Assembly: GCF_001724605.1 (NCBI RefSeq)
Contig: NZ_MEEX01000036.1
Coordinates: forward strand, 1 to 42,318
Reading direction: 5' to 3'
Length of the DNA stretch: 42,318 nt
DNA from: Phenylobacterium sp. SCN 70-31
GTDB taxonomy: Bacteria; Pseudomonadota; Alphaproteobacteria; Caulobacterales; Caulobacteraceae
This document shows, one piece after another, positions 24,075-31,914 of the stretch. Numbering within the stretch: the first letter of the stretch is position 1; every line of letters starts with the position of its first letter. The notes beneath the pieces are model-generated. The model searched no databases, was not told the origin of the DNA, and worked only from the letters and a program-made list of their open reading frames with translations. The translations under genes were made by a program, and so were the position numbers.

Positions 24075-25688
24075 TTGACCGTCGACGCCGCCTGGGCGGC
24101 CCTCTCCAAGGCCGCCGAGGCCGCGCGCGGCCGTCGCATCACGGACCTGTTCCGCACCGAGCCCGAGCGGCTGGGTCGCCTGTCGCTGTCGGCGGCGGGC
24201 CTGGAGCTCGATCTGTCCAAGCATCCCTGGTCGCTGGCCGATCTGGAATCGATGGTCGATCTGGCGCGCGCCAGCGGAGTCGAGACCGCCCGCGGGATGC
24301 TGTTCGCCGGCGGCGTGGTGAATGCGTCCGAGGGCCGACCCGCCCTGCACATGGCGCTCCGGGCCGCCGACGGCGCCGACTTCCGCGCGGCCGGTCAGCC
24401 GATCTCGGGCGAGGTCGAGGCGACCCGCGCGGCGATGCGCGCGTTCTCCGACGAGGTCCGGGACGGCCGGCGGAGGGGGGCGGCCGGCCGGCCCTTCCGC
24501 GCCATCGTCCATATCGGCATCGGCGGTTCCGACCTGGGGCCGCGGCTGGTGTGGGAGGCGTTGCGCCCGGCGGCGCCCGGGATCGATCTGCGGTTCGCGG
24601 CCAACGTCGACCCCGCCGAACTGGCCCTGGCGCTCACGGGCCTGGACCCGGCCGAGACCCTGGTGGTGATCGTCTCCAAGACCTTCACCACCTTGGAGAC
24701 CCTGACCAATGCCGAGACCGCCCGCGCCTGGCTGCGGGCGGCGCTGGGTCCCGAGGCCGACAGCCATCTGGTCGCCGTCTCGGCCGCGCCCGACAAGGCC
24801 CAGGCGTTCGGCGTCCCGCCCGACCAGGTGTTCGGATTCTGGGACTGGGTCGGCGGCCGCTATTCGATCTGGTCGGCGGTGGGCTTGTCGTGCGCGGTGG
24901 CGCTGGGTTTCGACGTGTTCGAGCGGATGCTGGCGGGCGCGCGGGCGATGGACGCCCATTTCCAGAAAGCCCCGCTGGCGCTCAACGCCCCGGTGCTGTT
25001 GGCGCTGGCGCACATCTTCAACCGCAATGGCCTGGGCCGGCCGATCCGCGCCGTCGTGCCCTACGCTCAGCGGCTGCGCCTGTTCGCCGCCTTCCTTCAG
25101 CAGCTCGAGATGGAGTCGAACGGCAAGCGCGTGACCGCCGACGGCCGCCCCGCGCCGCATCCCACGGCCGCCAGCGTGTTCGGCGACGCCGGCACCAACG
25201 GCCAGCACGCCTTCTTCCAGCTTCTCCATCAGGGGACCGATGTCGTCCCCCTGGACATCGTGGCGGTCGCCCAGGGAAGCGAAGGCGACCCGGCGGCCCA
25301 GCGCAAGCTGCTGGCCAACGCCGTGGCCCAGGCCGAGGCCCTGCTGGCCGGCCGTTCGGAGGACGCGGTGCGCGCCGAACTGGCCGCCGCCGGCCGCCCG
25401 GCCGACGAGATCGACGCCCTGGCGCCCCAGCGCGCCTTCCCCGGCGACCGCCCCTCGACCTTCATCCTGCTGGAGCGGCTGGATCCCGAACGGCTGGGCG
25501 CCCTGGTGGCCCTCTACGAGCACAAGACGTTCGTCGAAGGCGTGATCTGGGGGATCAACAGCTTCGACCAATGGGGCGTGGAACTGGGCAAGACCCTGGC
25601 GGCGCGTGTGCTGGCGGAACTGGAGGGCGGGGCCGCGACCGCCCACGACCCGTCGACCGCCGCGCTGATCGCCCGGTTGAAGTCCTAG
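24075..25688 (+). CDS. pgi: Glucose-6-phosphate isomerase
   Basis: This 537-residue cytoplasmic enzyme interconverts glucose 6-phosphate and fructose 6-phosphate. In Entner-Doudoroff organisms such as Caulobacteraceae it mainly feeds hexose-phosphate for envelope sugars and recycles fructose 6-phosphate. Family signatures are GIGGSDLGPRLVWEAL, VSKTFTTLETLTNA, GGRYSIWSAVGL, GTNGQHAFFQLLHQG and GINSFDQWGVELGKTLA (the second PROSITE-type signature with the catalytic Lys). The start is the TTG at 24075, supported by GAGGAG 7 nt upstream and by the lack of any later start before conserved sequence. It lies 11 nt after the redoxin gene. Confidence 0.96.
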   Translation: MTVDAAWAALSKAAEAARGRRITDLFRTEPERLGRLSLSAAGLELDLSKHPWSLADLESMVDLARASGVETARGMLFAGGVVNASEGRPALHMALRAADGADFRAAGQPISGEVEATRAAMRAFSDEVRDGRRRGAAGRPFRAIVHIGIGGSDLGPRLVWEALRPAAPGIDLRFAANVDPAELALALTGLDPAETLVVIVSKTFTTLETLTNAETARAWLRAALGPEADSHLVAVSAAPDKAQAFGVPPDQVFGFWDWVGGRYSIWSAVGLSCAVALGFDVFERMLAGARAMDAHFQKAPLALNAPVLLALAHIFNRNGLGRPIRAVVPYAQRLRLFAAFLQQLEMESNGKRVTADGRPAPHPTAASVFGDAGTNGQHAFFQLLHQGTDVVPLDIVAVAQGSEGDPAAQRKLLANAVAQAEALLAGRSEDAVRAELAAAGRPADEIDALAPQRAFPGDRPSTFILLERLDPERLGALVALYEHKTFVEGVIWGINSFDQWGVELGKTLAARVLAELEGGAATAHDPSTAALIARLKS

Positions 25689-25712
25689 GCGTCCGCGGGA
25701 CATCATCGCCCC

Positions 25713-26585
25713 ATGACGCTGGCCCAGCCTGCGGCCGCGGCGCGCATGCCGCGCGGCCGCGACCACATCGTGGACGTCCTGATCGCCGAGCGGGCGCCGC
25801 GCCTCTCGGGCGGCCCGGCGTGGCCCCTCTTGCGGCCGCTGCTGTACGCCATGCTGGGCTATGGCCGGGCGCGCCGGATGGCCGACGCCATCGCGCCTCT
25901 GCCGGGCCGCGCCGCCCTGGACCACGTCTCGGACCTCCTCGCGCTTCAGGTCACGGCCAGTGGCCTGGACCGTGTCCCCCGCACGGGACGCCTCGTGGCG
26001 ATCTGCAATCACCCGACCGGGATCGCCGACGGCGTGGCGGTGTTCGACGCCCTGAAGGCGATCCGGCCGGACATCTGCTTCTATGCCAACGCCGACGCCC
26101 ACCGCGTCTCGCCGGCCTTCGGTGAGGTGCTGATCCCCGTGGAATGGGTCGAGGCCAAGCGCACGCGCGAGAAGACGCGGGCGACCCTCGGCATGACGCG
26201 CGAGGCGCTGGAGGCCGAACGCTGCCTGGCGATCTTCCCCGCCGGACGCCTGGCGCGCCGGCAGGCCGACGGGACGCTGGCCGACCCCGAATGGATGTCG
26301 TCGGCGGTCTCGATCGCCCGCAAGTACGAGGCGCCGGTCCTGCCGATCCATGTCGCCGGCCCGTGGTCGACGCTGTTCCACCTGTTCAACGGGGTCTCGA
26401 CCGAGTTGCGCGACATCACCCTCTTCCACGAACTTCTCAACAAGCGCGGGCGGGCGTTCCGTCTCACCGTCGGTCCGTTGATCGCGCCCTCTGCGCTGGA
26501 TGGCGATCCGGTGGAGGCGACGGCCCGTCTCAAGGCCTATGTCGAGCGCGATCTGGCCACCGACGGCGACGCGGCCTTCGCATGA
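25713..26585 (+). CDS. PlsC-like lysophospholipid acyltransferase family protein
   Basis: This 290-residue protein has the PlsC-type acyltransferase blocks: NHPTGIADG (His plus Asp in HX5D spacing, as in the hemolysin-like and OlsB-like branch rather than the HX4D of PlsC), a middle block around FGEVLIPVEW, and IFPAGRLARR in place of the FPEGTR block. It should transfer an acyl group to a lysolipid or related acceptor at the inner membrane face. There is no clear transmembrane segment beyond one hydrophobic stretch at about residues 36-50. No good ribosome-binding site is seen before the ATG at 25713. Its stop overlaps the tsaE start (ATGA), so it heads the run of overlapping genes that ends with addA. 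Confidence 0.8.
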   Translation: MTLAQPAAAARMPRGRDHIVDVLIAERAPRLSGGPAWPLLRPLLYAMLGYGRARRMADAIAPLPGRAALDHVSDLLALQVTASGLDRVPRTGRLVAICNHPTGIADGVAVFDALKAIRPDICFYANADAHRVSPAFGEVLIPVEWVEAKRTREKTRATLGMTREALEAERCLAIFPAGRLARRQADGTLADPEWMSSAVSIARKYEAPVLPIHVAGPWSTLFHLFNGVSTELRDITLFHELLNKRGRAFRLTVGPLIAPSALDGDPVEATARLKAYVERDLATDGDAAFA

Positions 26586-27049
26586 CCGAGACCCGCCCTG
26601 CGCCCTCCGTGAGCCTGGTCGACGAGGCGGCGACCGCCCGGCTGGGGGCGGCGGTGGCGGCCTGCCTGCAAGCCGGCGAGGCCGTTTGCCTGTCGGGACC
26701 GCTGGGCGCCGGGAAGTCGACGCTGGCCCGCGCGCTGGTCAGGGCGCTGACGACGCCGGACGAGGAGGTGCCCAGCCCGACCTTCACCCTGGTGCAGTTC
26801 TACGAGGGGCCGGGCCTGGCGGTCGCCCATTTCGACCTCTATCGCCTGTCCGATCCCGACGAGGCCTACGAGATCGGCCTGGACGAGGCGCTGGAGACCG
26901 GCGCGGCGGTGATCGAGTGGCCCGAGCGGCTCGAGGGCCGCCTGCCGCCCGACCGACTCGATATAGAGATCGCGCTCGCGCCGGATGGCGGCCGCACGGC
27001 GCGGCTGGTCCCGCACGGCGCCTGGAAAGGACGGACGATTGAGGTCTGA
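26582..27049 (+). CDS. tsaE: tRNA threonylcarbamoyladenosine biosynthesis ATPase TsaE
   Basis: TsaE is the ATPase that supports the TsaD-TsaB complex in making t6A37 on ANN-decoding tRNAs. This 155-residue protein has the P-loop GPLGAGKST (residues 39-47), SPTFTLVQFYE, the HFDLYRL strand and EWPERLEGRLP, all typical of the YjeE family. The start ATG overlaps the preceding stop by ATGA. Its 3' end overlaps the amgK start by 11 nt. The tsaE-amgK-murU order is a familiar alphaproteobacterial arrangement. Confidence 0.95.
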   Translation: MTETRPAPSVSLVDEAATARLGAAVAACLQAGEAVCLSGPLGAGKSTLARALVRALTTPDEEVPSPTFTLVQFYEGPGLAVAHFDLYRLSDPDEAYEIGLDEALETGAAVIEWPERLEGRLPPDRLDIEIALAPDGGRTARLVPHGAWKGRTIEV

Positions 27050-28130
27050 GCGTGAGGCGGAGAAGGCCGCGTTCCTGGCGGCGTCCGGCTTCGGCGACGC
27101 GCGACGGGCGCCGTTCGACGGCGACGCCTCGACGCGCGTGTTCGAGCGGCTGCGCCTGGCCGACGGCTCCACGCGCTTCTTCATGGACCAGCCGCCGGCC
27201 CTGGAGAGCGTCGTCTGCCCGCCGGAGGCCGGGGACGCCGAGCGGATCGCGCTGGGCTACAACGCCGCCGCGCGGCTGGCGGCGGGTTCGGTGGCGGCCT
27301 TCGTCACGGCGGCGGCCTGGCTCAGGGAACGCGGCCTCTCGGCGCCCCGCATCGATGCGTTCGACGCGGCTCTCGGCCTGGTGGTCCTGGAGGACCTGGG
27401 CGACGGCCTCTTCGCCACGCTGATCGGCGACGGCCAGGACGAGCGCCCGCTCTACGAGGCGGCCGTGGACGCCCAGGTGGCGATGCAGTCAGAGCCGCCG
27501 CCTTCGGTGCTGTCGTACGAGGGCCTGTCCTGGCCCCTGCTGACCTACGACACCCTGGCGCTCAAGGTGGCCACCGACACCTTCCTGGAGTTCTGGCCGC
27601 CCTTCGCGGGCCTGCCCCCGTTCGGTCCGGCGGCGGTCGCCGAATGGGACGCGCTGTGGGCGCCCGTCTGGGTCCGGGGCGAGGCCGGCGCCGACGTCTT
27701 CACCCACCGCGACTTCCACGCCCGAAACCTGCTGTGGCTGCCCGAACGCGCGGGCGTCGCGCGCGTCGGCATGGTGGACTTCCAGGACGCCCTTCGCGCC
27801 CATCCGGCCTGGGATCTCTTGCACCTGTTGCAGGACGCCCGCCGCGATGTCGCCCCCGAACTGGAGGCGGCGATGCTGGACCGCTTCCTGGCCGTCAGGC
27901 CCGAGTTGGACCGCGCGGCGTTCCTGGCCGACTACCGCGCGCTGGCCGCATCCAACGCCGCCCGAATCCTGGGCCGGGTCTTCGCGCGCCAGGCCCTGCT
28001 CGGCCGGACCCAGTACGAGTCCTACATGCCGCGCACCTGGCGCTATCTCGAACGCAATCTCCAGGACCCCGACCTCGTCGGCCTCAAGGCCTGGTTCGAC
28101 CGCCACGTCCCGCCCGAGGCGCGCCGGTGA
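27039..28130 (+). CDS. amgK: N-acetylmuramate/N-acetylglucosamine kinase AmgK
   Basis: This 363-residue kinase of the aminoglycoside-phosphotransferase fold is expected to phosphorylate MurNAc (and GlcNAc) at the anomeric position, the first step of the AmgK-MurU peptidoglycan recycling route. Catalytic features are Asp225 and Asn230 in THRDFHARNLL and the metal-binding Asp247 in VDFQDAL. The TTG at 27039 is the best start (AAAGGA-type site about 8 nt upstream; MRSEREAEKAAFLAASGFG); an in-frame start at 26985 would lie deep inside tsaE. The stop overlaps the murU start (GTGA). The immediate murU neighbour makes AmgK the favoured call over a generic phosphotransferase. Confidence 0.9.
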   Translation: MRSEREAEKAAFLAASGFGDARRAPFDGDASTRVFERLRLADGSTRFFMDQPPALESVVCPPEAGDAERIALGYNAAARLAAGSVAAFVTAAAWLRERGLSAPRIDAFDAALGLVVLEDLGDGLFATLIGDGQDERPLYEAAVDAQVAMQSEPPPSVLSYEGLSWPLLTYDTLALKVATDTFLEFWPPFAGLPPFGPAAVAEWDALWAPVWVRGEAGADVFTHRDFHARNLLWLPERAGVARVGMVDFQDALRAHPAWDLLHLLQDARRDVAPELEAAMLDRFLAVRPELDRAAFLADYRALAASNAARILGRVFARQALLGRTQYESYMPRTWRYLERNLQDPDLVGLKAWFDRHVPPEARR

Positions 28131-28873
28131 GCGCGCCGGCGAGCCCTCCCGGCCCCACGACGGCGATGGTGCTGGCCGCGGGCCTGGGCACCCGCATGCG
28201 GCCGCTGACCGACACCCGGCCCAAGGCCCTGGTCCCGGTGGCCGGCCGGGCGCTGATCGACCATGTGCTGGACCGGTTGCGCGACGCCGGAGTGACGCGG
28301 GCGGTGGTGAACGTCCACCACTTCGCCGACCAGATGGAGGCCCATCTGGCTACGCGCCGCGACCTGGAGATCGTGGTGTCGGACGAGCGCGCGGCCCTGC
28401 TCGATTCCGGGGGCGGCATCCGTCACGCGGCCGACAAGCTGGGCCGCGACCCGATCTTCGTCGCCAACATCGACTCGCTGTGGATCGAGGGCGCCGCGCC
28501 CGCCCTGGAGACGCTCAAGGGCGCATGGGATCCGGCCGAGATGGACATCCTGCTGCTGCTGGTGCGTCGCGGCCACGGGATCGGCTTCGAGGGTCCGCAG
28601 GGGTTCTTTCGGGACGCGGCCGGCCGGCTCACCCATTCCACCGCGCCCCAGCCCCCGACCCCGTTCGCCAATGTCGGGGTCACGATCCTGAAGCCCCAGG
28701 TCCTGGACGACCAGCCCGACGGCGCCTTCTCGATCGTCCCGGTCTGGCATCGCCTGCAGGCGCAGGGGCGGCTGCACGGCGTCGCGATGGACGGATACTG
28801 GATGCACGTGGGCGATCCCGCCGCCCGCGACGCCGCCGAGGCCCGACTGCGCGAGGCGGCGGGCGCATCGTGA
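28127..28873 (+). CDS. murU: N-acetylmuramate alpha-1-phosphate uridylyltransferase MurU
   Basis: This 248-residue nucleotidyltransferase should convert MurNAc-1-phosphate and UTP to UDP-MurNAc, returning recycled sugar to the cell wall route without the fosfomycin-sensitive MurA step. The NTP-binding signature AAGLGTRMRPLTDTRPKALV lies at residues 18-37, followed by VNVHHFADQMEAHL and the Asp of VANIDSLW. The GTG at 28127 overlaps the amgK stop; no other start lies before the signature except an ATG at residue 14, which is also possible. Its own stop overlaps the addB start (GTGA). Confidence 0.9.
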   Translation: MSAPASPPGPTTAMVLAAGLGTRMRPLTDTRPKALVPVAGRALIDHVLDRLRDAGVTRAVVNVHHFADQMEAHLATRRDLEIVVSDERAALLDSGGGIRHAADKLGRDPIFVANIDSLWIEGAAPALETLKGAWDPAEMDILLLLVRRGHGIGFEGPQGFFRDAAGRLTHSTAPQPPTPFANVGVTILKPQVLDDQPDGAFSIVPVWHRLQAQGRLHGVAMDGYWMHVGDPAARDAAEARLREAAGAS

Positions 28874-31800
28874 CCGGCCTCTTCGAACGGCCGGGTCCGC
28901 GCTGGTTCACGATCCCCGCGCACCGGCCGTTCGCCGACGACCTGGCCCTGGGCCTGCACCGGGCGCTCTCGCCCCGGGGTCCCGAGGCGCTGGCCGACGC
29001 CGTGGTCCTGACGCCCACCCGCCGCGGGGCCCGCGCCCTGGCCGACGCCTTCGTCCGCGCCGGGGGCGGCCGGGCCATCCTGCCGCCGCAGATGCGTCCG
29101 CTGGGCGACCTGGAAACGGGCGAGCCGCCCTTCGAGCCCGGCGATCTGGCCCTGGACCTGCCCGCCGCCATCGACCCGCTGCGTCGCCGCTTCGAACTGG
29201 CGCGGCTGGTCAAGGCGCACGAGACCGACCTGAAGCGCGACCTCGACGCCGCCGCCGCCCTGGAACTGGCCGACGCGCTGGGCGGCTTCCTGGACAGTCT
29301 GCAGATCGAGGAGATCGACCCCTCCGGACGCCTGGACGATCTGGTCGGCGCCGATCAGGCCGAGCACTGGGCGATCTCGCGCGACTTCCTCCAGACGGCG
29401 CTGGAGGCCTGGCCGCGCCGCCTCGCCGAGTTGGGCGTCGCGGACGTCAGCGTCCGGCGTGTGCTGTTGCTGCGCCGCCTGGCCGAACAATGGGACGCGC
29501 GGCCGCCCCGCAACGTCCTGGTGGCCGCCGGCTCCACCGGCACGGCGCCGGCCACGGCCGCCCTGCTGGCGGTGGTCGCGCGCGCCCCGCAGGGCGCCGT
29601 GGTGCTGCCGGGCCTGGACCTCGACCTCGCCGATCCCGCCTGGCGCGTGGCCGGCGAACAGCATCCTCAGGGGGCCATGCGGCGGCTGCTTCAGCGCTCG
29701 GGCGTCGAGCGGCGAGAGGTCGGCGTCTGGCCGGTGTCGGCTGCGCCCGACTTCCGGGGCCGCTGGCGGCGACGGATCGTCAACGAGGCCCTGCGCCCGC
29801 CCGAGAAGACCGACGACTGGCTGGAGCAGATCGCCGCGCTCAGGGCCGAGGGCGCGGACGACGGGGTCGATCCGTTCGTGGCCGGCCTCTCGGGCCTCTC
29901 GCTGGTCGACGCCCGGCATGAGGAGGAGGCCGCGACCGTGGCGGCGCTCGCCCTGCGCGAGGCGTTGGAGACGCCCGGCCGCACCGCCGCCCTGGTGACG
30001 CCCGACCCGACCCTGGCGCGGCGGGTGATGGCGCGGCTGGCGCGATGGGACGTGGTTCCGGACTCTTCGGCCGGGGTGGCCCTGGCCGGCGCGCCCGCCG
30101 CCGTGCTGGCCCGCCTGTTGACCCGGCTGGCGGGCGACCCGCTTGACCCGGTCGCGCTGCTGGCGGTCCTCAAGCACCCGTACGCGGCGCTGGGGCTCGC
30201 TCCCGAGGATCTCGACCGCCGGCGGCGTGCGTTGGAGCTGTGGGGGCTGCGCGGGCCGCGGCGCGCCGACTGGCCCGCTCTGGAGGCCAAGATCGGGCGG
30301 GCCGAACGGGCGTCGGAGGACGAACGCGCCGACGCCTTGTCGCTGTGCCTGCGGCTGCAAGGGGTGCTGGCGCCGCTGTCCGCCGCCTTCGCCGACGGCC
30401 CTGCCGCCGTGGGCGAGGCGGCGCTGGCGCTGGCCCGCGCCCTGGAGGCCGTCGCCGCCGACGAGGCCGGTTCGGCGGGCCGGCTGTGGTCGGGCCACGG
30501 CGGCGAGGCCTTGAGCCGCCTGCTCGCCGGGCTGATCGACGGGTCGGATGGCCTGCCGCCGGTCTCGGCCCGCGGCTTCGGCGACCTGCTGTTCAAGCTG
30601 GTGTCGGGCGAGACGGTGCGCGTGGGCGGCGCGACCCATCCGCGACTGCGGATCCTGGGCGCCATCGAGGCGCGGACCACGCGCGCAGACCTGCTGGTGG
30701 TGGCCGGGCTGGAGGAGGGGGTCTGGCCCCAGGGGGCGCCGGTCGATCCGTTCCTGTCGCGCCCCATGCGGGCGGCCCTGGGTCTGCCGCCGCCCGAGCG
30801 CCGCATCGGCCTGGCCGCCCACGATTTCGCCCAGGCGGCCTGTGCGCCGGAGGTGGTCCTGGTCCATGCCGAGCGCCGCGAGGGGGCGCCCAGCGTCAAG
30901 TCGCGCTGGCTCTGGCGGCTGGAGACCCTCGTCGGCGGCGCCAAGGACAGTCGGGGCGAGCCGCTGCGCCTGCCCGGCCGGCCCGAGCTGCTGGACTGGG
31001 CGCGCGCCCTGGATGCGGCCGGGGACTACCGGCCCGCCCCGCGGCCCGCGCCCCTGCCGCCGCTCGCCGACCGCCCGCGAAACATGGCGGTGACCCGTAT
31101 CGAGGCTCTGACGCGCGACCCCTACGCCGTCTGGGCGCGGGACATCCTCAGGCTCTATCCGCTGGACGCCCCGGACCAGGCCGTCGACGCCCGCGCTCGC
31201 GGGACGGCGATCCACACCGCGTTCGAGACCCTGGCCCGCGACTGGCCCCGCGAGCTGCCGCCCGACGCCGCGGCGGTGTTCCAACGGCTCTACGTCGAGG
31301 CCCTGCGCGATCAGGGGATGCCCGAGGAGGCGCTCGCGCGCGAAACGGCGCTGGCCCGCGAGGCCGGAGCCTGGGTGGCCGCGCTGGAGGCGGATCGCCG
31401 CGCCGACGGCCGCGCCATTCACGTGGAGCTGAAGGGCGAGCTGACGTTCCCCGCGCCCGGCGGCGACTTCACCCTGACGGCGCGGGCCGACCGCATCGAG
31501 ATCGACCCCGACGGGTTCGGCCATATCCTGGACTTCAAGACCGGCAAGGCCCCGTCGCAGAAGGAGGTCGACACCGGCTTCTCGCCGCAGCTCACGCTCA
31601 CCGCCGCCATCCTGATGGCCGGCGGGTTCGAGGGGCTGGGACGCCCGCGCCCCGGCGACCTGACCTATCTCGAAGTCACCGGCCGCAAGCCGGCGGGCAA
31701 GGTCGAGGTGCGCGCACTGGCCGGCGAGGCGAGCGAGGAGGCCGCGCGGCTGGCGCTGGAGGGCGCCCGCAAGCTGGTAGCCCAGTACGACGACCCCGCC

Positions 31801-31914
31801 CGGCCGTACCTCTCGCGGATCGCGCCCCAGTTCCTGAAGGCGCGGGTCAGCGACTACGACCATCTGGCCCGGGTCTTCGAGTGGTCCACCAGCGGCGACG
31901 AGGGCGAGACATGA
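28870..31914 (+). CDS. addB: Double-strand break repair protein AddB, alphaproteobacterial type
   Basis: AddB is the second subunit of the AddAB helicase-nuclease that resects double-strand ends for RecA. This 1014-residue protein keeps the C-terminal RecB-type nuclease motif: Asp874 in ARADRIEID and Asp888-Phe-Lys890 in LDFKTG, with QLTLTAAI after it. The N-terminus LTPTRRGARALADAF has no P-loop GKT, so helicase activity is not expected here. Only two cysteines are present (SLCLRLQ and AACAPE), so the four-Cys iron-sulfur staple known from Bacillus AddB is absent; this fits the alphaproteobacterial form. The GTG start and ATGA end overlap murU and addA. Confidence 0.93.
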   Translation: MTGLFERPGPRWFTIPAHRPFADDLALGLHRALSPRGPEALADAVVLTPTRRGARALADAFVRAGGGRAILPPQMRPLGDLETGEPPFEPGDLALDLPAAIDPLRRRFELARLVKAHETDLKRDLDAAAALELADALGGFLDSLQIEEIDPSGRLDDLVGADQAEHWAISRDFLQTALEAWPRRLAELGVADVSVRRVLLLRRLAEQWDARPPRNVLVAAGSTGTAPATAALLAVVARAPQGAVVLPGLDLDLADPAWRVAGEQHPQGAMRRLLQRSGVERREVGVWPVSAAPDFRGRWRRRIVNEALRPPEKTDDWLEQIAALRAEGADDGVDPFVAGLSGLSLVDARHEEEAATVAALALREALETPGRTAALVTPDPTLARRVMARLARWDVVPDSSAGVALAGAPAAVLARLLTRLAGDPLDPVALLAVLKHPYAALGLAPEDLDRRRRALELWGLRGPRRADWPALEAKIGRAERASEDERADALSLCLRLQGVLAPLSAAFADGPAAVGEAALALARALEAVAADEAGSAGRLWSGHGGEALSRLLAGLIDGSDGLPPVSARGFGDLLFKLVSGETVRVGGATHPRLRILGAIEARTTRADLLVVAGLEEGVWPQGAPVDPFLSRPMRAALGLPPPERRIGLAAHDFAQAACAPEVVLVHAERREGAPSVKSRWLWRLETLVGGAKDSRGEPLRLPGRPELLDWARALDAAGDYRPAPRPAPLPPLADRPRNMAVTRIEALTRDPYAVWARDILRLYPLDAPDQAVDARARGTAIHTAFETLARDWPRELPPDAAAVFQRLYVEALRDQGMPEEALARETALAREAGAWVAALEADRRADGRAIHVELKGELTFPAPGGDFTLTARADRIEIDPDGFGHILDFKTGKAPSQKEVDTGFSPQLTLTAAILMAGGFEGLGRPRPGDLTYLEVTGRKPAGKVEVRALAGEASEEAARLALEGARKLVAQYDDPARPYLSRIAPQFLKARVSDYDHLARVFEWSTSGDEGET

